Positions 56,100-64,000 of a stretch of DNA of 64,000 nt are shown here, one piece after another. A model generated the notes under the pieces. The model searched no databases, was not told the DNA's origin, and saw only the letters and a program-made list of their open reading frames with translations. The first letter of the stretch is position 1; each line of letters opens with the position of its first letter. This DNA comes from Candidatus Thorarchaeota archaeon (lineage in GTDB: Archaea > Asgardarchaeota > Thorarchaeia > Thorarchaeales > Thorarchaeaceae), in assembly GCA_019057475.1 (NCBI GenBank), contig DXJO01000014.1, positions 1-64,000 on the forward strand, read 5' to 3'. The translations under genes and the position numbers were made by a program.

Positions 56100-56873
56100 T
56101 CAGGCTCCAGTAATCCTATCTATTGCCTTGACTGTTGCCAAGGTTTCTTTCTCAATGGCTTCTATCATCAGTGGTGATTGTTCTCCGCTCTTCTCTGACG
56201 AGTCCTTCTGCTCAGCCTTCTGGCCTCCATGTAAGTTGCCGTCGACTGCCAGTATTGATGCTGCGTTGAGCCCTCGAGTCTGGGCAAAGACGAAGAGCAG
56301 GGAACTCTCCATCTCAACGCATTTCACCTTAGCCCTCGTCCAAATGTCCAGTTTGTTGCTTCCCTCATCGGCATAGTAGACATCAGTCGTCCAACAGACT
56401 CCACGATGTACTCTATCGGGAGGTAAGAGAAGTGATATCTCGTCGAACAGAGCATTCTGCCAGACAGGAGTGGCGACTGCAGGGTATTCCACTGGCGCAT
56501 AGTTGAGGCTTGTGCGCTCATCACGTATGCAACCCGTCGGAACAACCACATCCCCAATCGTGACCGGGTAGTCAATACCGCCACATGAGCCAATTCTGAT
56601 GAACGACTCAACCCCCAGATTTGCAAGCTCTTCGATGCAGATGGCAGTAGTCGGTGTCCCCATCCCAGTACCAGCAATCGTCACTGGTACGCCGCCGGGT
56701 GTGTAAGCGCGGTAGGTCACGAGCCCCCGATATCGCGCGACTTCTTCGCCGTCCTTCATCTTTGATGCAATTAATGGAACTCGGTCTGGATTTCCAGTGA
56801 TTATTGCTACCTTCTCAACATCGCCTTCGCCTACTCTCAAGTGTGGCTGAATTCTCTTCTTCAAGATGCTCAC
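56100..56873 (-). CDS. udp: uridine phosphorylase (nucleoside phosphorylase family 1)
   Basis: A 257-residue PNP/UDP family enzyme that splits uridine (or another nucleoside) with phosphate into base and ribose-1-phosphate. Motifs are TGNPDRVPLIA (phosphate/ribose loop), AGTGMGTPTTAICIEEL, RIGSCGGI and KCVEMESS. The latter holds the ribose-binding Glu. The set favours uridine phosphorylase over adenosine/guanosine enzymes. It can supply uracil for the pyrimidine catabolic island at 29-36 kb. Start is GTG 56873, or TTG 56864 behind AGGTGA. Confidence 0.82.
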   Translation of the reverse strand: MSILKKRIQPHLRVGEGDVEKVAIITGNPDRVPLIASKMKDGEEVARYRGLVTYRAYTPGGVPVTIAGTGMGTPTTAICIEELANLGVESFIRIGSCGGIDYPVTIGDVVVPTGCIRDERTSLNYAPVEYPAVATPVWQNALFDEISLLLPPDRVHRGVCWTTDVYYADEGSNKLDIWTRAKVKCVEMESSLLFVFAQTRGLNAASILAVDGNLHGGQKAEQKDSSEKSGEQSPLMIEAIEKETLATVKAIDRITGA

Positions 56874-56993
56874 CTATCTGCACTCACTGTAAAACCTGCT
56901 TTTCACTCTTGGGCTTTGTGAATACAGAGGTCAGCAGCCCAATCGACATTTTATTGAACCTAGTTCGTCAATGCGAAGAGCGTCACGCAGTCT

Positions 56994-57398
56994 ATGCGCG
57001 GCAAAACTACAGTCAAGGATGCGATTGCGATTACTGACTTCACATACTACTGCTATCGATGCGGCGGGAAGAACTCGCTCGATGTTGAGATCCCGAAAGC
57101 TCCCGATTACCACCATCAAGAGATTACGTGCAGTTCCTGCGGTGATAGCACCCGTGTTCTCCTGGCTGGTTGCCCGGATTGCGAGAAATATGTATACTGG
57201 ATCAATGACCTGAACATCCTCGGCCTTGTCAACGGCTTTGCAAAGTATATGGTTCATAACATGCAAGCCATGATTGATAGAGCGGCCCAACAGGGAGCTA
57301 GAATCTCTATTGATACGCCAGAGAAGTATCCAGTCAATGCTACATGCCTGTGTGGAGCTAGATTTGCGGTTGAACTGGTAATACCGGATTTGGACTAA
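56994..57398 (+). CDS. zinc-ribbon protein, unknown
   Basis: A 134-residue protein with three Cys knuckle sets: CYRCGG with CSSCGD (about 20-52), CPDC (about 61-64) and CLCGA (about 121-125). These would form two zinc ribbons around a helical middle. No known family. It converges with the GNAT gene, with 1 bp between the stops. Confidence 0.6.
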   Translation: MRGKTTVKDAIAITDFTYYCYRCGGKNSLDVEIPKAPDYHHQEITCSSCGDSTRVLLAGCPDCEKYVYWINDLNILGLVNGFAKYMVHNMQAMIDRAAQQGARISIDTPEKYPVNATCLCGARFAVELVIPDLD

Positions 57399-57399
57399 C

Positions 57400-58674
57400 T
57401 TAGCAATAGTAGTATGCAATGAAACTGTCTCTCTTTGGGAATAGCGTTTCGACAAGCGATTTTATTTCTCTACTCACAATGAAGTCGATATTCTGAGTTC
57501 TAAGTTCTTCAGCGTCATAGTCGCCAAGAACCAACCTGACGAGATCGTTAGGCGGCGCCCTGAAGGTGTGGTACTCACCCACTTCCTGCATCCCAATGTC
57601 GTTGACAGTAGCAAGCTTGCCATTGACAAAGGACAATAGGTAACAGTGTTCGTACGTGTTAATCGCTAGCTCGCGTGTCATACCCTCAAACATTGTTCCG
57701 TTAAGGCGACTCTCAAGAGCAGGACGAATCTGGCTAAGGAATCGAGCCATATTGGGAATGCGGATTTGGTATTTCCATCCAATGTCAACATGGCCTCCAA
57801 GGTCTTGAGCCACGCGACACAGGTTGTTAATTGCGGGACCCACAAAATCGATCCTACATATATTCTCCTCAGCTGCACGTCCCCTAAGGTATTGAAGCGT
57901 CCGTAACACATCGTCGAATGTGGTGATGCTGTTTTCCATAACTGAAAGCCATAGACCTTGGGGATCTTGCTTCTTCGCTCCGCTGACACAGAGCCGGAAG
58001 TAGCCTACGATTCTGCCCTCACGCTCAAGGACTATAGTCTTGAATTCTTGCTCAAACTCCCTGTGAAACCGCTCTTGAAGCTCCCAGAGGTTCTTAGTGC
58101 GTGCTGCGTGTACCAGCATCTTCTTGCTGTGCTCAGCGTACAGACGTATTAGGCTGGGAATATCGTCGTGGTGCGCTTCTCGGAAGACTATCGATTTGTC
58201 TGCTTCGTCCTTGGGAGCGGAAATTTGGTCACTCCTCAACTGCACCTTTCGACCCATCGGAAGTATGAAGTCGTATCCGAACTGCCTGTAATAATGGGGG
58301 ATTCCGATTATGGTGGATATGTGATACTCGCCACGCTGTAGTATCTCTTCGAAATGTGTGTAGAGAGCACTCGCAAGGCCCTTGTGTCGATATTCCTTCA
58401 ATGTACCAACCCAGCCAAGCTCAAGGTTGGTGAGTGGAATATTCTCATACATCCATACACATGGAATGGCACTCGCTGCTGAAACAATTATGTCATTGCC
58501 GAGATCACGGATGTAGAAGTTCGACTCTCTATCAAGCTCCGGCAGATTGTCAATCTGACGTCTAATCTCCTCGGGATCATCATCCCCATGTACAACCGCA
58601 TTGAACTTGATTAGCTCCTCTAGATCAGCATCGCTCTTGATAACACCAAGCTCAAATCCATCAGGTAGTTCCAT
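57400..58674 (-). CDS. GNAT-family acetyltransferase with two GNAT-like domains
   Basis: A 424-residue protein. The first GNAT domain (about 5-150) has the acetyl-CoA loop KEYRHKGLASALYTH (R/QxxGxA) and a downstream PHYYRQFGYDF segment. A second, weaker GNAT-like half follows (about 170-300), and the last 100 residues resemble a sterol-carrier-like domain, as in Eis-type acetyltransferases. Substrate unknown. It overlaps the upstream DNA glycosylase gene by 14 bp. Confidence 0.75.
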   Translation of the reverse strand: MELPDGFELGVIKSDADLEELIKFNAVVHGDDDPEEIRRQIDNLPELDRESNFYIRDLGNDIIVSAASAIPCVWMYENIPLTNLELGWVGTLKEYRHKGLASALYTHFEEILQRGEYHISTIIGIPHYYRQFGYDFILPMGRKVQLRSDQISAPKDEADKSIVFREAHHDDIPSLIRLYAEHSKKMLVHAARTKNLWELQERFHREFEQEFKTIVLEREGRIVGYFRLCVSGAKKQDPQGLWLSVMENSITTFDDVLRTLQYLRGRAAEENICRIDFVGPAINNLCRVAQDLGGHVDIGWKYQIRIPNMARFLSQIRPALESRLNGTMFEGMTRELAINTYEHCYLLSFVNGKLATVNDIGMQEVGEYHTFRAPPNDLVRLVLGDYDAEELRTQNIDFIVSREIKSLVETLFPKRDSFIAYYYC

Positions 58675-59344
58675 CTTCTTTCACATTCCTCCCGTAATAT
58701 TCACAGAGATTGCTCAGTGGGCATTGACCACATCTAGGAGACCTTCTTAGACATGTCGTTGCCACGAGATCGATTATCCCCCAGTAAAGCCTCTTATCTT
58801 GTTTCTTGCCCCCGAAGCGTTCCATGAACTCCCAAGCCCGGGAGTCTGTAGCTCCTTTGAAGTTGCTTCCGAAGACTCTGTTGATCAGATGAACCACATT
58901 CCCGTCCACCATTGGCTCTGGTTGTCCAAACGCAAAGCTGAGTACTGCAGCACCAACATATCGCCCAACCCCAGGCAATGATTCGAGTTCAGGCATGGAA
59001 TCGGGAACAGAACCAGCGCTCTTCTTTGCCAGATACTTAGCTGTTTCATGGATATGCTTTGCTCGAATCGACTGCAGACCGAGTGTGTTCAAATGACGCC
59101 TAATCGTGCTCTCTCGAGCCTTGCTCAGCTTCGTAGGATTATCGAATTGCTTTATGAACTTGGGATAAACTCGCAAGACTGCAGAGGCAGTTGTTCGCCT
59201 CAGCAACATTTCTGCAATGAGAACACGATAAGGGTCCGTGGTTTCACGCCAAGGAAAGCTCCGACCCTCCTTGTCAAACCACTCTATCAGCGCGTTCCGA
59301 ACCAATGTGATATTCCCTGCGTCAGACAGGAAGCTGTGTTTCAT
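58661..59344 (-). CDS. MutY/MIG-type DNA glycosylase with [4Fe-4S] cluster
   Basis: A 227-residue HhH-GPD base-excision enzyme. Motifs are FPWRETTDPYRVLIAE near residue 29, the hairpin LPGVGRYVGAAVL (about 124-136), the catalytic Asp in MVDGNVVHLINRVFG, and the cluster CLRRSPRCGQCPLSNLC (C-x6-C-x2-C-x5-C). A Tyr stands where endonuclease III has its catalytic Lys, as in MutY and the archaeal G/T mismatch glycosylase MIG. The protein lacks MutY's C-terminal NUDIX-like domain, so MIG (thymine removed from G/T) is as likely as adenine removal. Confidence 0.83.
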   Translation of the reverse strand: MKHSFLSDAGNITLVRNALIEWFDKEGRSFPWRETTDPYRVLIAEMLLRRTTASAVLRVYPKFIKQFDNPTKLSKARESTIRRHLNTLGLQSIRAKHIHETAKYLAKKSAGSVPDSMPELESLPGVGRYVGAAVLSFAFGQPEPMVDGNVVHLINRVFGSNFKGATDSRAWEFMERFGGKKQDKRLYWGIIDLVATTCLRRSPRCGQCPLSNLCEYYGRNVKEDGTT

Positions 59345-59353
59345 GACACATCC

Positions 59354-59914
59354 TCATTCTAATTTGACCAGCTCCGAAACTCCTGCTGCGATGTCTGTGG
59401 GTGAGCCCAACAGTGTTACTCCCTTCATCTCTCGGAGCCGCGCAACATTCTCAAGATCGATTCTTCTGGTCGTTATGACGAACACCTCATTATTGGGTCC
59501 CATTGTCTTCACCTCGCCTTGGTGCTGGTCCACAGGCATCAATAGCACAGGTGTAGTTCCCTTGAGGGTCTGAGCTACTGCATTGGTAATGAGTGTGTCA
59601 GCAATTCCATGGGCAATCTTGGCTGTGGAGTTAGCAGTGAGCGGTGCGACAACCAGAAGATCATACTTGCCAATCTGAAGCGGTCCAACTATGAATGGCA
59701 CGTTTGCGTTTGTTTCCACGAGAACATTATCGAAAGATTCGTTTAGCCTGTCCCAGAGCTTGTACAGGCGTAGTACTTGCTCTCCTGCTTTCGATACGAT
59801 GACCTTGATTCGAATGTCTGTCTTCTGGTGAAGATTAAGCATCGCATCATACACTTCGTCAATCTTGTCACCAGAACCGGTGATTCCCCAGACAATCTTC
59901 GCCAAGTCAATCAA
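59354..59914 (-). CDS. archaeoflavoprotein AfpA-like (MJ0208 family)
   Basis: A 186-residue FMN-binding flavoprotein of the phosphopantothenoylcysteine decarboxylase fold. IVWGITGSGDKIDE at the N-terminus, VVAPLTANSTAKIAHGIADTLITNA in the middle and LLMPVDQ near 130 fit the archaeal AfpA group, which takes electrons from ferredoxin. First gene of a three-gene operon with the DNA glycosylase and GNAT genes. Start is a TTG (59914 or 59905). Confidence 0.78.
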   Translation of the reverse strand: MIDLAKIVWGITGSGDKIDEVYDAMLNLHQKTDIRIKVIVSKAGEQVLRLYKLWDRLNESFDNVLVETNANVPFIVGPLQIGKYDLLVVAPLTANSTAKIAHGIADTLITNAVAQTLKGTTPVLLMPVDQHQGEVKTMGPNNEVFVITTRRIDLENVARLREMKGVTLLGSPTDIAAGVSELVKLE

Positions 59915-60028
59915 CTGAATCTACAGTCAATGGCACAAATATGTAGCTCTACGGCTAGGACACCAGAGGGAAGGATTGATTTCCTGCAGAATCATTCGGT
60001 CGGATGCATCTGCTTTGGTGAGATATCT

Positions 60029-61021
60029 ATGTACAGGGCGAGTGTAGGCCTGACGACCAACATGAAGGCGTCTGCCACTGGTTGGGTTGCGAGAAATGCC
60101 GGGGAACTGGGAGTCGATGGTATATGGATTGGAGAGGATATAGGCCTTGGCCAGGAGCCCTTCGTTCTTGCAGCTGCCACTCTGCTTCAGTCAAAGGGAA
60201 TTAGAGTGGGCACGGGAATTATCCCCATTGCTGTTCATAACATCGCAACGCTTGCCAGAGCTGCAGTCACCTTACAGGAGATTGGAGAGGGGAGATTCAT
60301 TTTTGGTGCGGGCATAGGAGGGATACAAGACCTTCAGCGAATGAATGTCAAGATTAGAAGACCTGTAACGGCACTCAGGGAAGGGGTTGACGTACTGAGG
60401 AGATTATGGCAAGCCGAAAGCGTTACCCGGAACACAGAGGTTCTCCAGCTTCAGGACTACAGCCTTCGTCTGAAGAAGCCAATTGAGATACCTGTTTTCT
60501 TGGGAGTGCGCGGACCACAGATGCTCAAGCTGGCTGGCAGGATTGCTAATGGAGTGATACTGTCTGGACCCTTTGATTATCTCAGGTATGCTATCGAGGT
60601 CATAGACAATGCATCATCTGGAGCGGGCAGGAAACGAGATGACGTTGAGAAGGTTGTCTGGCTCCCCACAATTCCGACGTTCAAGGGTATGAAAGAGAAA
60701 CTCGCAAAGAAAGTGGTGGCCATAGTAGTTGCGGATATGCCACCGCCTATCCTTGATATGCTGCAACTGAATAGAGAGAAACTGGAGAGAATCCAAGCAG
60801 AAGTTGCGGCAAACGGCCCTAAGGCAGCCATACCCCTAATCGACCAAGAGATAATAGACATGTTTGCCATCAGCGGAAACAAGGAACACATGGTGGACCT
60901 CTTTGATCAACTAGGTGGAATGGGAGCCACCGAGGTTGTACTAGGACCGCCCTTCTCTGGTGAATGGAGAGAAGCCATGTCAGAGATCTTTGAGGAGATA
61001 GCGTTGAGGAGGGGTGCGTGA
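60029..61021 (+). CDS. LLM-class F420-dependent oxidoreductase 1
   Basis: A 330-residue TIM-barrel flavin/F420 enzyme of the bacterial-luciferase-like class, like F420-dependent methylenetetrahydromethanopterin reductase. Signatures are GVDGIWIGEDIG, IRVGTGIIPI, GRFIFGAGIGG and VFLGVRGPQMLKLAGRIANGVILSG. I use the ATG at 60029, which has GGTGAG 7 nt before it; the longer frame from 59777 overlaps the divergent flavoprotein gene. It is coupled to a paralogue downstream. Substrate unknown. Confidence 0.82.
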   Translation: MYRASVGLTTNMKASATGWVARNAGELGVDGIWIGEDIGLGQEPFVLAAATLLQSKGIRVGTGIIPIAVHNIATLARAAVTLQEIGEGRFIFGAGIGGIQDLQRMNVKIRRPVTALREGVDVLRRLWQAESVTRNTEVLQLQDYSLRLKKPIEIPVFLGVRGPQMLKLAGRIANGVILSGPFDYLRYAIEVIDNASSGAGRKRDDVEKVVWLPTIPTFKGMKEKLAKKVVAIVVADMPPPILDMLQLNREKLERIQAEVAANGPKAAIPLIDQEIIDMFAISGNKEHMVDLFDQLGGMGATEVVLGPPFSGEWREAMSEIFEEIALRRGA

Positions 61022-61947
61022 TGCACTGGGGTCTCGCGGTCAATGTCTACGATACTGTTCAGAGAATAGTAGAGAAATGTGTCATCGCAGACCAAGGAGG
61101 CATCGACTGGCTCTGGGTCACTGACTTTCCTGCAGTCAGGCATGCACCCTCTCTCGCAGCAGTAGTCGCAGAGAATGTGAAGAGAAGCCGCATTGGTGTG
61201 GGACTTGTTAGTCCTCTGTTGTACGGGCCAGAGCAAATTGTACAGTTCATGTCAACGCTCATTGACAACTACGGAGAACGGTTTGACTTGCTGATTGGGC
61301 CAGGTGATAGAACTCAACTCAGCAGAATAGGGGTCAAATATGGGAATATATCCACGCTAGTGACGAGGCTTGTCAGCGATGTGACCAAGATAAGAGATGA
61401 ACTTGATGAGAGGGGGTATGATGGCGTGCGTGTTTGGCTTGGAGCACAGGGGCCGAAGATGATAGCAGCCTCCATCAAAGCGGATGGCGTGTTACTCAAC
61501 TATACGGATCCAGAGATGCTGAGATGGGCATTAACCGTTCTTGGCGACATTCCAAAAGGGTTTCAGATCGGAGCCTTTCCGCCTGCGTTTATCGCAGTGA
61601 ACCCGGACTGCGGTAAAGAGTCTGGACTGCGCAAATCCGCGGCCACTGTTGCAATGGGATTGGGTCGATCAGTTTCGTTGGAGTTCGGACTGATGGACAC
61701 ACTCTCTGCGGCTAGAAGCTCTCTGCGACAGAAAAAAAGCGTAGATCGGGATGTAGTTGATGCCATTGATGAGGCAACATTGAAACGATTTGCTCTCTGC
61801 ACGACCCCAGAGGGGGCTTGTGACTATGTCAAAACCCTTGAGAGAATGGGGTTGGACATGGTCACCTTCGGACCGCCACAAGGAACTAGCCGCAAGCTAG
61901 TCAAGAACTTGGTTAAGACCAGAGAGCACTGGAACAATACTGCTTAG
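61021..61947 (+). CDS. LLM-class F420-dependent oxidoreductase 2
   Basis: A 308-residue luciferase-like protein paralogous to its neighbour, with GIDWLWVTDFPAVRH, SRIGVGLVSPLLYGP, FDLLIGPGD and VWLGAQGPKMIAASIKADGVLLNY. Its ATG shares the A of the upstream TGA (TGATG), so translation is coupled and the two may form a heterodimer. Substrate unknown. Confidence 0.8.
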   Translation: MHWGLAVNVYDTVQRIVEKCVIADQGGIDWLWVTDFPAVRHAPSLAAVVAENVKRSRIGVGLVSPLLYGPEQIVQFMSTLIDNYGERFDLLIGPGDRTQLSRIGVKYGNISTLVTRLVSDVTKIRDELDERGYDGVRVWLGAQGPKMIAASIKADGVLLNYTDPEMLRWALTVLGDIPKGFQIGAFPPAFIAVNPDCGKESGLRKSAATVAMGLGRSVSLEFGLMDTLSAARSSLRQKKSVDRDVVDAIDEATLKRFALCTTPEGACDYVKTLERMGLDMVTFGPPQGTSRKLVKNLVKTREHWNNTA

Positions 61948-61975
61948 ATCATCAGCCAAACTGCTAGCCAAGTGG

Positions 61976-63475
61976 TCAGTAGAGAGGCTCCGTATTGTCA
62001 TCAAGCAGATAGGCGCCAAGGTCAAGTTCTCTTGGAGGAACAGACCACTGATTCCTCCTGTGGTCCCAATAGTTTACCAGTTCATGCATGGCTCTTGTGC
62101 CCTTCTGAACGATCGTCATGATGGATTGTACTGAATTCACACCGGGTTCTTTCTCCAACGATCGAAATGCCTGGTAGTAGTCAACTTGCTGCTGACTGGG
62201 AACTTGAATCCAAACAAGTATTCCCTTGTTCGAAGTGTAGTGCATGACATTAGGGAGTGCCGGGAGAACGGATAGAATGCGTTTCTTCCACTCGTCATTG
62301 CACAAGATTTCAAAACAGAAGTTCGCAGACAAGCCCAGACCACCAAAGGTCATGAAAGGCAGCGCCACGTCTTTCGCATAGAATTTATGAATAAATTGAG
62401 AAACGCGTCTTGTATCAATGTCCCAACCTCTCATCCTCAGTCCTTGGGCCATGCTGCTTGGAGGTACACGTGCGCCCTTCCTGTATTCGTATGCCACCAG
62501 AAAATCCTCATATGTGAAACCCTTGCGAGGACCACCGCACTCTAGGTGTCGTATGGAACTCTCATCCTGCGGAAAACGACCGTCTTCGAACGCAGCTTTT
62601 ACGTCACTTGGGAACCCCCATACTCCGTTCTCATATAGAGAGAGGTTGAAGTGAGAACCCATTCCCTCTTGGATGTGTAGTTGCATATGGTCGAAGACAG
62701 TATCCCTCAGAGTCGCCACACTAGCACGAAACGCGGCTATGTTGCGATTGCCTCCAGGTATCAAGAAGGTGGCATACCCCATATCGGTCATTGTTGTCTT
62801 CACTAGACCATTTGTGAATGGAAAGGTGGCTAGGGCATTCTCAAACTGAAGCCAATCAGCATCTTGGACAACACTGAAGAAGAGAATGGCAGATTGTACA
62901 TCGAAAGCACTTGTATCCAGATGGCAGCTAAATCTCACAGCAAACTTCTCACCTAGGCGCTTCAGGGATCGAGCGACTGTTCTGGAGGATAGGCCCAGAT
63001 TCTCACCACTTGTCACAAGAGTTTCGAGCGGATGCTTTGAGAAGTATCGAAGAACACTGAGATCAGTGGGGTTGATTGGAACATCTTGAATAAGGAAAGC
63101 GAAGCTGAGGGCTGACTTTACTGCATCAGTCGTGACCAAGTTGTACTTACCAAGAGTCTTGATGTTCTCTAGCAGTCGCTGTTTGTATTCCTCATTGATT
63201 GGTAGAAGTGTGGGATCGATTGGGTTCTTTGTGTACTCGGGATGCGCCCTCAGTTCTCTTGCGGCAAGCGAAACATCGTCCAAGGACGTAGTGCCTGAAC
63301 AAAGTCCAAAGTATACCCTGATTACGTCCAAATAGAACGTGGTTGCAGACTCGTCAGTTAACGGAATTACATCGTCATAAGGCGTGGTGATACGGCGGAT
63401 GTTCTGCCTTGAATCCACATCTCTGGATGTCTTCTCTGCTCTGGAACGAAATTCCTTCAATCTCTTCAACGCCAT
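61976..63475 (-). CDS. large helix-turn-helix regulator-like protein
   Basis: A 499-residue protein. Residues about 135-185 hold an Lrp/AsnC-like winged HTH (LSVLRYFSKHPLETLVTSGENLGLSSRTVARSLKRL), followed by alternating alpha/beta segments that look like two ligand-sensing domains, the second from about 300. The first 130 residues are helical. It is probably a transcription factor of an archaeal lineage-specific family. The upstream gene at the window edge looks related in size and style. No clear target. Confidence 0.55.
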   Translation of the reverse strand: MALKRLKEFRSRAEKTSRDVDSRQNIRRITTPYDDVIPLTDESATTFYLDVIRVYFGLCSGTTSLDDVSLAARELRAHPEYTKNPIDPTLLPINEEYKQRLLENIKTLGKYNLVTTDAVKSALSFAFLIQDVPINPTDLSVLRYFSKHPLETLVTSGENLGLSSRTVARSLKRLGEKFAVRFSCHLDTSAFDVQSAILFFSVVQDADWLQFENALATFPFTNGLVKTTMTDMGYATFLIPGGNRNIAAFRASVATLRDTVFDHMQLHIQEGMGSHFNLSLYENGVWGFPSDVKAAFEDGRFPQDESSIRHLECGGPRKGFTYEDFLVAYEYRKGARVPPSSMAQGLRMRGWDIDTRRVSQFIHKFYAKDVALPFMTFGGLGLSANFCFEILCNDEWKKRILSVLPALPNVMHYTSNKGILVWIQVPSQQQVDYYQAFRSLEKEPGVNSVQSIMTIVQKGTRAMHELVNYWDHRRNQWSVPPRELDLGAYLLDDNTEPLY

Positions 63476-63504
63476 GACGATTTGTTTGCAGGTGAAATGT
63501 GTAG

Positions 63505-64000
63505 CTATTTGAAACTTGATAACATGCTCTCCAAGTCCTTTCTACTCTTTGAGGGTTCTGTTATGAAGGTGCATATGTCAGCCGTTCTACTCGCAAGATT
63601 AGAGAGAGAAGTTGACAAGGAGAACCAGTCTGCTGACTGGGGAAGCATCATATCTAAGACCGTGACGTTGGAACCTGACACGACGTGCACCTTCGGGAGA
63701 GTGCTGGCCTGGGCAAGCAGAAGTCGCGACATGGTTGAGTCAGAAGAGGGTTCATGCAGACAGATGACAACTCTCTGCGTCAAACCTACATCCTCCAAAC
63801 TTAGATAGGGGAGAGCAATCTCTGCGCGGAGCTGCAAAAGCTTCCGGCGAAGTGTGCGGCCAGATGATATCTTAGCAGCTCCAATACGTTTCATTCTCTG
63901 AGCCAATAGAACGGAGGTCGCATAGTAATTTTGCTCGAGTGACCATGCGATTATGATTTCCTCGAGTGTGCCATAGCCATCCTGTGTTTGCGCCTTGCCC
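63505..64000 (-). CDS. HTH-like protein, 5' end outside the window
   Basis: The last 165 codons or so of a minus-strand gene; the frame is open through the window end, so the start is missing. Visible are a helical segment ([20 protein letters not shown]), a basic helix ([14 protein letters not shown]) and an Lrp-like beta-alpha stretch ([11 protein letters not shown]...[19 protein letters not shown]). It lies 29 bp before the next regulator-like gene and shares its strand, so both could be one transcript. Function unclear. Confidence 0.55.
   Translation of the reverse strand, partial: GKAQTQDGYGTLEEIIIAWSLEQNYYATSVLLAQRMKRIGAAKISSGRTLRRKLLQLRAEIALPYLSLEDVGLTQRVVICLHEPSSDSTMSRLLLAQASTLPKVHVVSGSNVTVLDMMLPQSADWFSLSTSLSNLASRTADICTFITEPSKSRKDLESMLSSFK

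Noticed and set aside
59777-60028. N-terminal extension of the first F420-type oxidoreductase
   Set aside because: Lies opposite the start of the flavoprotein gene and adds no family sequence; ATG 60029 has a good ribosome binding site.

Overview
The window is archaeal chromosome. Evidence: TATA-type promoter elements just upstream of several genes (for example 44062 and 22990), a mix of ATG, GTG and TTG starts with GGAGG/GGTGA ribosome binding sites, two F420-type luciferase-fold oxidoreductases, a DUF2769 protein, archaeoflavoprotein, and an archaeal-length 23S rRNA gene that has no 16S, 5S or tRNA beside it. Together with WD40, leucine-rich repeat and zinc-finger/NYN proteins and several bacterial-looking genes (short AlaRS, RNase PH), this best fits an Asgard archaeon, perhaps Thorarchaeia. 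That placement is an inference; an unlinked 23S also occurs in Thermoplasmata.

Layout. 1-16.5 kb: a 226-bp repeat, a surface zinc carboxypeptidase, small Cys-rich proteins, a GlcD-type FAD oxidase divergent from an SLC13-like permease, a possible structured RNA, a zinc-finger/NYN nuclease, a short AlaRS, a DUF47-phosphate permease pair, a beta-lactamase-fold hydrolase, a decayed nitroreductase lying against the second 226-bp repeat, and an acyl-CoA dehydrogenase-ferredoxin-PAS operon. 16.5-29.3 kb: LRR protein, PadR-SDR-methyltransferase operon, ABC exporter divergent from an operon of one regulator-like gene and three tandem membrane PH-domain paralogues, then assorted membrane proteins.

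29.3-36.4 kb is a metabolic island that encodes reductive pyrimidine breakdown: dihydropyrimidine dehydrogenase (PreA), dihydropyrimidinase, beta-ureidopropionase, a class III aminotransferase and a CoA-acylating (methyl)malonate-semialdehyde dehydrogenase, with a ferritin-like protein. Uracil would be taken to beta-alanine, malonate semialdehyde and acetyl-CoA. A uridine phosphorylase at 56.1 kb could supply uracil. A perfect 8-bp inverted repeat sits between the divergent preA and aminotransferase genes.

36.4-47.6 kb is rich in membrane and secreted proteins, including an unusual fusion of two SagB-type flavin domains with a heme-b-like membrane domain, and is peppered with degenerate copies of a repeat whose best copy lies in the 3' flank of the 23S gene. 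47.6-51.1 kb is the 23S gene on the minus strand. It is interrupted at the peptidyl-transferase centre by a 429-nt ORF-less group I intron and flanked by long complementary segments that would form a precursor processing stem. 51.6-64 kb: RNase PH, a nucleotidyltransferase, a TnpB-like N-terminal module without RuvC, WD40 propeller, M28/glutaminyl-cyclase-like enzyme, uridine phosphorylase, archaeoflavoprotein-DNA glycosylase-acetyltransferase operon, two F420-type oxidoreductases and two large regulator-like proteins, the last cut by the window edge. No tRNA, CRISPR array or intact transposon was seen.
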